Position numbers and translations under genes: made by a program
In this document: in pieces, positions 58,243-64,000 of the stretch
Position numbering within the stretch: the first letter of the stretch is position 1
How the letters are laid out: each line of letters starts with the position of its first letter
The notes under the pieces: generated by a model
Told to the model about the DNA's origin: nothing
Seen by the model: the letters and a program-made list of their open reading frames with translations, nothing else
Databases searched by the model: none
Source of the DNA: Microbacterium luteolum
GTDB lineage: Bacteria > Actinomycetota > Actinomycetes > Actinomycetales > Microbacteriaceae
Reading direction: 5' to 3'
Assembly (NCBI RefSeq): GCF_039533965.1
Contig: NZ_BAAAUN010000001.1
Coordinates: forward strand, 3,074,950-3,138,949
Length of the DNA stretch: 64,000 bases

Positions 58243-59211
58243 ATGCGCGTCATCGATTCACACCTGCACCTGTGGGATCCGGAGCTCCTGGACTACTCCT
58301 GGCTCGAGGGGCCGTACGACGCCCGGTTCGCCGAGGCCGAGCTGGAGCGTGCACGGCTGGGCGCCGCAGCGGAGGAGAAGGCCGTGTTCGTGCAGGCCGG
58401 GACCGCTGAGGACCGCTTCCTCGACGAGGTGCGCTGGGTCGAGAGCCTGGCGGAGCGGGTCGGCGTGATCGGCATCGTGGCCGGCGTGCGCCTCGACCGC
58501 GGAGTCGACACGACGACGCACCTCGACGAGCTCGCCGCGCAGTCGCTCGTGGTCGGAGTGCGGCACAACCTGCAGGATGAGGCGGACGGCCTCGCGGTGT
58601 CCACCGCGTTCGTCACCGGAGCGCGCGAGGTCGCGGCGCGCGGGTGGACCTTCGACGCGTGCGTCCGTGCCGCCCAGCTGCCTGATGTCGCCCGTCTCGC
58701 CGGTGCCATCCCGGAGCTTCGCATGGTGCTCGACCACCTGGGCAAGCCCGAGGTCGGCACGGCTGATGCGCCGCGCACGCCCTCGGTGGAGTGGGTGCGA
58801 GATCTCGACGAGCTGTCGCGGCATCCGGAAGTCTTCTGCAAGCTGTCGGGGCTCCCCGCGGAGGCGGCGGGGAACTGGAACAGGGAGCAGCTCGAGCCGT
58901 TCCTCGATGTCGCCGCCGATACCTTCGGCGTGGAGCGGCTGATGTGGGGCAGCGACTGGCCCGTGTCGGCGATCGGTCCGGCCGAGTCCGGCGATCCGCA
59001 TGCGTCGGACGACGGCGCTGCCGCGTACCAGGCGACCGCGCGCTCGCGCTGGCTCGAGGTCGTTGTGGCCTGGGCGGATGCGCGCGGCCACGACGTCGAC
59101 GCGATCCTGTGGGCGAACGCCGAGCGCTTCTACGGTCTGGGCGACGGGGGGCGGCCGGAGGCGACGGAGTCGCGGCGTCGCGGCATCCTGGGCTGGCTGC
59201 GCGGGGAGTAG
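58243..59211 (+). CDS. Amidohydrolase family lactonase (L-fuconolactonase-like, COG3618)
   Basis: 322-residue TIM-barrel metal-dependent hydrolase. The HxH metal motif is in VIDSHLHLWDPELLDYSWLE, followed by the second-metal region (AGVRLDRGVDTTTHLDELAA; VVGVRHNLQDE). The conserved His is in LRMVLDHLGKPEVGT, and the catalytic Asp in LMWGSDWPVSAIG. In COG3618 these open sugar-acid lactones, here predicted L-fucono-lactone. CAGGAT 6 nt before the ATG is a weak leaderless box. It is divergent from the FCD regulator. Confidence 0.88.
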   Translation: MRVIDSHLHLWDPELLDYSWLEGPYDARFAEAELERARLGAAAEEKAVFVQAGTAEDRFLDEVRWVESLAERVGVIGIVAGVRLDRGVDTTTHLDELAAQSLVVGVRHNLQDEADGLAVSTAFVTGAREVAARGWTFDACVRAAQLPDVARLAGAIPELRMVLDHLGKPEVGTADAPRTPSVEWVRDLDELSRHPEVFCKLSGLPAEAAGNWNREQLEPFLDVAADTFGVERLMWGSDWPVSAIGPAESGDPHASDDGAAAYQATARSRWLEVVVAWADARGHDVDAILWANAERFYGLGDGGRPEATESRRRGILGWLRGE

Positions 59212-59224
59212 GTCGGCGGTTCTC

Positions 59225-59248
59225 GTTCCGGTCGCAGTTTCTGCCGCC
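59225..59248 (+). repeat. Copy of the CCGGTCGCA intergenic repeat
   Basis: GTTCCGGTCGCAGTTTCTGC continuing CGCC matches the reverse complement of 34341-34364 with about two differences. Confidence 0.6.
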
Positions 59249-59280
59249 GGCATCCGTTCGGGCGTCGCGGGTGTGTGGTG

Positions 59281-59428
59281 TTGTTGACACCTGTTGTCGG
59301 TATGCGGACCCGTTTCCGTCGACAGGTGTCACCTCCGCGAGCGGATGCGTGGTCTTGTTGACACCGATTGCCGGAATGCGCGGCCGTTTGCGTCGAGAGG
59401 TGTCATCTCCGCGCGGGCACGCGCCCTC
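59281..59428 (+). repeat. Two tandem ~74-bp imperfect repeats, each with an internal inverted repeat
   Basis: Both units begin TTGTTGACACC (59281 and 59355) and end near AGGTGTCAYCTCCGCG. Within each unit GACACC near the start pairs with GGTGTC near the end, giving two stem-loops. They fill the 271-bp gap between the convergent lactonase and SDR genes, which holds no gene. Confidence 0.7.
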
Positions 59429-59482
59429 GCGGACCGGCGGACCGGCGCGTCGGAGCGTCGGAACGGATGCCGTGAGCCGGAG

Positions 59483-60250
59483 CTACTCCGCGCGCAGGCG
59501 GAGCTGCGCCATCCCGCCGTCGACCTCGATGAACGTTCCCGTCGTGGAACCGGCCGACGGGCCGACCAGGTAGGCGACGGCAGCGGCGACCTCGTCGGGG
59601 CTCACCAGTCGACCGTGCGGCTGGCGTGCCTCGAGAGCCGCGCGCTCGGCAGCGGGGTCGGATGCCGAGTCCAGCAGTCGCCCGACCCACGGGGTGTCGG
59701 CGGTGCCCGGGTTGACGGCGTTCACGCGGATGCCCTCGCGCAAGTGGTCTGCGGCCATGGCCCGGGTGAGCGCCGAGACCGCGCCCTTGGACGCGCTGTA
59801 CAGCGCCCGCTGCGGCAAGCCGGTCGTGGACGCGATGGATGCCGTGTTGCAGACGGATGCCGACGGCGACTTCCGAAGCCAGGGCAGCGCCGCCGCGGTC
59901 ACCCGCGCGATGCCGGTGACGTTGATGGAGAGCACGCGCGCCCACTCGTCGTCGTCGTTCGCCGCGATGTCGCCCTGCGCGCCGATGCCGGCGTTGTTCA
60001 CGACGATGTCGATGCGGCCGAACCGCTCGGCGACCGCGGCGACAGCAGCGTCGACGCTCGCGCGGTCGGACACGTCGGCCGTGAACGCGGCGAACGCGGC
60101 ATCCGCTCCGGAGGTGTCGCGATCGAGCACCGCGATCTGCGCCCCGTCGGCGTGCAGGCGGTGCGCGATCGCCGCGCCGATGCCGGATGCTCCGCCAGTG
60201 ACGATCGCCACCAGTCCTTCCAGTGCGCCGGTCACTTCTGTGCCTTCCAT
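59483..60250 (-). CDS. SDR dehydrogenase, 2-keto-3-deoxy-L-fuconate dehydrogenase-like
   Basis: 255-residue classical SDR. AIVTGGASGIGAAIAHRLHA is the nucleotide motif, AVLDRDTSGA gives an Asp favouring NAD, and NTASIASTTGLPQRALYSAS then KGA has Ser and YxxxK. In this context (dehydratase, FAH-fold hydrolase, lactonase) it fits the oxidation of 2-keto-3-deoxy-L-fuconate to the 2,4-diketo acid; this is inferred from neighbours. The start overlaps the hydrolase stop by 19 nt, and a GTG at 60235 is an alternative. Confidence 0.87.
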   Translation of the reverse strand: MEGTEVTGALEGLVAIVTGGASGIGAAIAHRLHADGAQIAVLDRDTSGADAAFAAFTADVSDRASVDAAVAAVAERFGRIDIVVNNAGIGAQGDIAANDDDEWARVLSINVTGIARVTAAALPWLRKSPSASVCNTASIASTTGLPQRALYSASKGAVSALTRAMAADHLREGIRVNAVNPGTADTPWVGRLLDSASDPAAERAALEARQPHGRLVSPDEVAAAVAYLVGPSAGSTTGTFIEVDGGMAQLRLRAE

Positions 60251-61092
60251 GCCACGAACTCCTGTCGCTGACGACCCAGGCCGTCGATCTCGACCTCGAC
60301 GACATCACCGGCCGCGAGGTAGGGGAAGTTGCCCGAGAGCGCCACGCCCTGCGGGGTTCCGGTGAGGATGAGGTCACCGGGTTCGAGCGTGACGTACTGG
60401 GACAGGTGGTGCACGATGTGCTCGACCGAGAAGATCATGTCGCTCGTGTTCGAGTCCTGACGCGGCTCGCCGTTGACGAAGCTGCGCAGCCCGAGGGCGT
60501 GATGGTCGACCTCGTCGGGGGTGACCAGCCACGGGCCGGTCGGGTTGAAGCCCGGCGCGATCTTGCCCTTCGACCACTGTCCGCCCGACACCTCGATCTG
60601 GAAGGCGCGCTCGGAGACGTCGTTGGCCACCACGAAGCCGGCCACGTGCGCCATCGACTCGTCGGGCGAGTCGAGGTAGGAGGTGCGTGCGCCGATGACG
60701 ATGCCGAGCTCGACCTCCCAGTCGGTCTTCTCGCTGCCGCGGGGGATCGTGACCGCGTCATTCGGGCCGACCACGGTGTTGGGGGTCTTCAGGAAGATGA
60801 TCGGGATGGTCGGCGGCTGCGATCCCGATTCGGCCGCGTGGGCCGCGTAGTTCATGCCGACGCAGATCACAGCACTGGGCCGGGCGATCGGGGCTCCGAT
60901 GCGGCGGGCAGCGGCATCCGCCAGCTCGGGGAGCTCGCCGGCGTCACGTGCGGCGGCGACGCGAGAGCGGAAATCGCCGGCGAGGAAATCACCGTTCACA
61001 TCGGATGTCAGGGAGCGGAGGTCGAGGTGGCGGTCACCCTCCACCAGGACGGGGATCTCGCTCCCTGGGTTGCCAAGCCGCGCGAACTTCAT
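60232..61092 (-). CDS. Fumarylacetoacetate-hydrolase family protein, 2,4-diketo-3-deoxy-L-fuconate hydrolase-like
   Basis: 286 residues. The FAH-fold metal motif is in FLKTPNTVVGPNDAVTIPRG and DWEVELGIVIG, with AGFVVANDVSERAFQIEV and LTGTPQGVAL following. In the non-phosphorylating fucose route this enzyme cleaves 2,4-diketo-3-deoxy-L-fuconate to pyruvate and L-lactate. It is first gene of the minus-strand FAH-SDR operon and diverges from the dehydratase gene. A second ACATCGGATGT lies inside its 5' coding region at 60998-61008. Confidence 0.9.
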   Translation of the reverse strand: MKFARLGNPGSEIPVLVEGDRHLDLRSLTSDVNGDFLAGDFRSRVAAARDAGELPELADAAARRIGAPIARPSAVICVGMNYAAHAAESGSQPPTIPIIFLKTPNTVVGPNDAVTIPRGSEKTDWEVELGIVIGARTSYLDSPDESMAHVAGFVVANDVSERAFQIEVSGGQWSKGKIAPGFNPTGPWLVTPDEVDHHALGLRSFVNGEPRQDSNTSDMIFSVEHIVHHLSQYVTLEPGDLILTGTPQGVALSGNFPYLAAGDVVEVEIDGLGRQRQEFVAWKAQK

Positions 61093-61138
61093 GATTCTCC
61101 TGATCGGTCATGGGGCCGCTTCTGCGCGGCCGGTCTCG

Positions 61139-61168
61139 TTGACAGTATAGACATCCGATGTTTACACT
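61139..61168 (+). promoter_or_regulatory. Promoter of the dehydratase operon with operator in the spacer
   Basis: TTGACA (61139-61144) and TACACT (61163-61168) are spaced 18 bp. The palindrome ACATC-C-GATGT (61151-61161) fills the spacer, a classical repressor position. The FCD regulator at 57519 is the likely ligand-responsive repressor. Confidence 0.68.
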
Positions 61169-61217
61169 CCAAGAGATCCGCGCGAAGAAAACAGCTCGCG
61201 CATGGAGAGGAACCCCC

Positions 61218-62513
61218 GTGAGCCGCATCGTCGCCCTCGACACCACCGACATCCGCTTCCCCACGTCGCTCAGCCTCGACGGTTCGGACGCGATGAACCC
61301 CGACCCGGACTACTCCGCGGCGTACGTGATCGTGCGCACGGATGCCGACGACGGCATCGAGGGCCACGCCTTCGTGTTCACGATCGGCCGAGGCAACGAC
61401 GTGCAGGTCGCGGCGATCGACGCGCTCGCCGGGCACCTGGTCGGGCGCGAGGTCGAGCCGCTCCTCGACGACATGGGCGGCACCTTCCGGGCGATCATCG
61501 GCGACTCGCAGCTGCGCTGGCTCGGCCCCGAGAAGGGCGTCATGCACATGGCGATCGGCGCGGTCATCAACGCGCTGTGGGACATCAAGGCGAAGCGCGC
61601 CGGGCTCCCCCTCTGGCAGCTGCTCGCCCGGATGACGCCCGAGGAGCTCGTCGACCTCGTCGATTTCCGGTACCTCACCAACGCCCTCACTCCCGAGGAT
61701 GCGCTCGAGATCCTGCGCGCCGCCGAGCCGGGTCGCGCCGAGCGCGAGCAGGAGCTGCTCGCCACGGGCTACCCGGGGTACACCACGAGTCCCGGCTGGC
61801 TCGGTTACTCCGACGAGAAGCTCGAGCGGCTCGCTCGCGAGGCCATGGCCGACGGCTTCACCCAGATCAAGCTCAAGGTGGGTGCCGACCTCGACGACGA
61901 CATCCGCCGCTTCCGCAAGGCGCGCGAGGTGTGCGGGCCGGACTTCCCGATCGCGATCGATGCCAACCAGCGCTGGGAGGTGTCCGAGGCGATCGAGTGG
62001 GTGAATGCGCTCGCCGAGTTCCACCCCGCCTGGATCGAGGAGCCGACCAGCCCCGACGACGTGCTCGGTCACGCCGAGATCGCCCGCGGCGTCGCGCCCA
62101 TCCGCGTCGCCACAGGTGAGCACGCGCAGAACCGCGTGATCTTCAAGCAGCTGCTCCAGGCCGAGGCGATCTCCGTGATGCAGATCGATGCCGTGCGCGT
62201 CGCGGGGGTGAACGAGAACATCGCGAACCTGCTGCTGGCGGCCAAGTTCGGCATCCCGGTCTGCCCGCACGCCGGTGGCGTCGGCCTGTGCGAGGCCGTG
62301 CAGCACCTGTCGATGTTCGACTTCGTGGCCGTCACGGGTACCCGCGAGGGCCGGATGATCGAATTCGTCGACCACCTGCACGAGCACTTCGTCGTGCCGA
62401 CCGACATCCAGGGCGGCTCGTACATGGCGCCGACCGCGCCCGGCGCCGGCATGGAGATGAAGGCCGACAGCATCGCCACCTACACGTGGACGGGCGCGCA
62501 TGTCGGGGTCTGA
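61218..62513 (+). CDS. L-fuconate dehydratase (enolase superfamily)
   Basis: 431 residues, mandelate-racemase subgroup. The KxK motif is in [15 protein letters not shown]. The metal ligands are in [21 protein letters not shown] and [24 protein letters not shown] supplies the Asp of the His-Asp dyad and [20 protein letters not shown] the His. These motifs match characterised FucD/ENOSF1 enzymes closely. GTG 61218 with GGAGAGG seven bases upstream is chosen; an in-frame ATG at 61158 would lie inside the -10 region. It overlaps the AKR gene by 14 nt. Confidence 0.93.
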   Translation: MSRIVALDTTDIRFPTSLSLDGSDAMNPDPDYSAAYVIVRTDADDGIEGHAFVFTIGRGNDVQVAAIDALAGHLVGREVEPLLDDMGGTFRAIIGDSQLRWLGPEKGVMHMAIGAVINALWDIKAKRAGLPLWQLLARMTPEELVDLVDFRYLTNALTPEDALEILRAAEPGRAEREQELLATGYPGYTTSPGWLGYSDEKLERLAREAMADGFTQIKLKVGADLDDDIRRFRKAREVCGPDFPIAIDANQRWEVSEAIEWVNALAEFHPAWIEEPTSPDDVLGHAEIARGVAPIRVATGEHAQNRVIFKQLLQAEAISVMQIDAVRVAGVNENIANLLLAAKFGIPVCPHAGGVGLCEAVQHLSMFDFVAVTGTREGRMIEFVDHLHEHFVVPTDIQGGSYMAPTAPGAGMEMKADSIATYTWTGAHVGV

Positions 62514-63474
62514 GCGCGCGGCTGCTCTCGAGCTGCCCGCCCTCGGCTACGGGGCCGCGAACGTCGGCAACCTGTTCCGCGCGATGACCGACGACGAGGC
62601 CTGGGCCGTCCTGGATGCCGCGTGGGAGAGCGGTATCCGGTACTACGACACCGCCCCGCACTACGGGCTCGGCCTGTCGGAGCGCCGGCTCGGCGCGTTC
62701 CTGCAGACCAAGCCCCGTGGTGAGTATGTGCTGTCCACGAAGGTGGGCCGGCTGCTGCGCCCGAACCCGCAGCACGCGGGTGGACTCGACACCGCGAACG
62801 ACTTCCACGTGCCCGACGACCTCCAGCGCGTGTGGGACTTCTCGGCCGACGGCATCCGTCGGAGCCTCGACGAGTCGCGCGAACGCCTGGGCATCGAGCG
62901 CATCGACCTGCTCTACCTGCACGACCCGGAGCGCCACGATCTGGACCTCGCGCTCGCCGAGGCCTTTCCCGCCATGGAGCAGCTGCGCGCCGAGGGCGAT
63001 GTCACGGCGATCGGCATCGGATCGATGGTGTCGGATGCCCTGGCCGCTGCCGTCCGCTCCGCCGACCTCGACCTCATCATGGTCGCCGGGCGCTACACGC
63101 TGCTCGAGCAGCCCGCCGCCGTCGATGTGCTGCCGGCGTGCCGGGAGCGGGGGACCGGGATCGTCGCGGCATCCGTCTTCAACTCCGGACTGCTCGCCTC
63201 GAACGAGCCGCGCCGTGACGGACGCTACGAGTACGGACAGCTGCCCGACGAGCTGTGGGTGCGGCTGCTGCGGATCGCCGCCGTCTGCGCTGACCACGGC
63301 GTGCCGCTGCCGGCCGCCGCGATCCAGTTTCCGCTGCAGGCTTCGGGAGTGCGCTCGGTCGTGGTGGGCGGGAGTCGTCCTGAGCAGCTGCGCCAGAACG
63401 CCGCCTACGCGGCGCAGGAGATTCCCGAGGAGCTGTGGGAGAACCTCGCCGCCGAGGGGCTCATCGCTGCGTGA
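62500..63474 (+). CDS. Aldo/keto reductase, L-fucose / D-threo-aldose 1-dehydrogenase-like
   Basis: 324-residue TIM-barrel oxidoreductase. The tetrad is Asp/Tyr in [18 protein letters not shown], Lys in [14 protein letters not shown] and His in [13 protein letters not shown]. Homologues oxidise L-fucose or other D-threo-aldoses at C1 to the lactone, the first step of the pathway completed by the neighbouring lactonase. It overlaps the dehydratase gene by 14 nt, so the two are co-translated. A weak hairpin (63528-63545) follows. Confidence 0.9.
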   Translation: MSGSERAAALELPALGYGAANVGNLFRAMTDDEAWAVLDAAWESGIRYYDTAPHYGLGLSERRLGAFLQTKPRGEYVLSTKVGRLLRPNPQHAGGLDTANDFHVPDDLQRVWDFSADGIRRSLDESRERLGIERIDLLYLHDPERHDLDLALAEAFPAMEQLRAEGDVTAIGIGSMVSDALAAAVRSADLDLIMVAGRYTLLEQPAAVDVLPACRERGTGIVAASVFNSGLLASNEPRRDGRYEYGQLPDELWVRLLRIAAVCADHGVPLPAAAIQFPLQASGVRSVVVGGSRPEQLRQNAAYAAQEIPEELWENLAAEGLIAA

Positions 63475-63527
63475 CGGTGTCGTCGGGCCGGGCTCGACGT
63501 TCACAACTCAGCAAGAACGCACGCAGA

Positions 63528-63545
63528 CCGCCCGAAACCGGGCGG
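63528..63545. terminator. Short hairpin between the AKR and LacI genes
   Basis: CCGCCCG-AAAC-CGGGCGG, 7-bp perfect stem, followed by ATTCGG. It lies in a 135-bp gap between convergent genes with no other feature recognised. Confidence 0.5.
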
Positions 63546-63609
63546 ATTCGGACCAGGGTCCGACGATCTTCCTGAACTGTGCACGCCGTCGACGCGTGAC
63601 GAGAGGTAC

Positions 63610-64000
63610 TCAGCGCCCGATCGTCGACTCGCGCACGATCAGCTCTGCGGGGAACGGGGTCGTGGCGGGCGGTGGAGCCGTCGGGTCGGCCAGCTGCTGC
63701 AGCAGCGCGGCACCGGCGGCGCGCCCGATCTCATAGCCCGGCTGACGCACGCTCGTCAGCGGCACCACGCCCTGGTGCGCCTGGTCGACGTCGTCGAATC
63801 CGACGAGTGCGATCTCCTCGGGAACCCGGATGCCGTGCCGCAGCAGCTGCGTGAGCACGCCGAGCGCCACCATGTCGTTCGCGGCGAAGACAGCATCGGG
63901 GCGCTCACCGGCGGGCAGGACGATGAGCTGTTCGGCGGCGCGCAGCCCGTCCTCGGTCGCGAGATGCGGCACGTTCTGCACCGTGATCGTGGCTGAGGTC
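63610..64000 (-). CDS. LacI family regulator, C-terminal part (cut by window end)
   Basis: The frame stays open to the window edge, so only the last 129 or so residues are visible. They are the second lobe of the periplasmic-binding-protein-like effector domain: RPDAVFAANDMVALGVLTQL, ALVGFDDVDQAHQGVVPLTS and VRQPGYEIGRAAGAALLQQL. The HTH lies outside. It converges on the fucose-type operon and may regulate it or a gene set beyond the window. Confidence 0.88.
   Translation of the reverse strand, partial: TSATITVQNVPHLATEDGLRAAEQLIVLPAGERPDAVFAANDMVALGVLTQLLRHGIRVPEEIALVGFDDVDQAHQGVVPLTSVRQPGYEIGRAAGAALLQQLADPTAPPPATTPFPAELIVRESTIGR

Noticed and set aside
1..64000. tRNA, rRNA, 4.5S, RNase P or tmRNA genes
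   Set aside because: I looked in the intergenic gaps for T-loop (GGTTCGAATCC-type) and other conserved RNA cores and found none; only the TPP riboswitch is supported.

Overview
This 64 kb window is high-GC chromosomal DNA from an actinobacterium, most likely a member of the Microbacteriaceae close to Microbacterium. The evidence is gene content: a coproporphyrin-type heme cluster with HemQ, a DUF222/HNH (13E12-type) protein, a YkoEDC thiamine transporter behind a TPP riboswitch, actinobacterial WYL, FCD and MocR regulators, and many leaderless promoters. I found no tRNA, rRNA, insertion sequence, prophage or CRISPR array. No gene-free gap exceeds 300 bases.

Layout. 0.1-6.6 kb: glycyl-tRNA synthetase, a WYL regulator divergent from an epoxide-hydrolase-like enzyme, a three-gene HhH-glycosylase/DUF1801/GNAT operon, and a two-gene HTH-MntA/HepT toxin-antitoxin module. 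6.6-18 kb: heme synthesis (hemA, hemE, hemY, hemQ, hemC, hemD, hemB, hemL), interrupted by an epimerase-like gene, an ArsR regulator and three small membrane-associated proteins. HemY and HemQ without HemN/HemF imply the coproporphyrin-dependent route; the ferrochelatase is not here. 18-33 kb: a DUF222/HNH protein behind a near-consensus SOS box, an ABC ATPase with a repetitive acidic and His-rich tail, an acyl-CoA hydrolase, a heterodimeric ABC exporter, a D,D-carboxypeptidase with a long repetitive cytoplasmic N-terminus, and the ykoEDC thiamine importer. 33-45 kb: an APH(3')-like kinase, two SDRs, TauE, an ankyrin lipoprotein, KDPG aldolase, a membrane-anchored L7/L12-like protein, rlmN, a quinone reductase/TetR pair, a DUF4407 protein, a MocR regulator and an aldo/keto reductase.

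45-64 kb is mostly sugar catabolism under separate local regulators. First comes a carbohydrate-type ABC importer (binding protein and two permeases, no ATPase) with a class V PLP enzyme, divergent from an FCD-type GntR gene. Then come rbsK-rbsD-gntR divergent from a transaldolase-like aldolase. Last is what looks like a full non-phosphorylating L-fucose-type pathway: AKR dehydrogenase, lactonase, fuconate dehydratase, SDR dehydrogenase and FAH-fold hydrolase, with an FCD-type GntR regulator and a truncated LacI gene at the window edge.

Three signals stand out between the genes. (1) About 14 genes have a TANNNT box exactly 6 nt before the start codon, and others have close variants, indicating pervasive leaderless transcription. 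(2) Candidate operators can be read next to nearly every local regulator, including a TGTAAYGACA motif shared by the rbsK/aldolase region and the distant eda promoter. (3) There are dispersed repeat families: a ~24-bp CTTCGACAAGCTCAGGGACCCA element in at least nine copies, three of them inside coding sequences in the same reading phase, and nested-hairpin elements in gaps between convergent genes.
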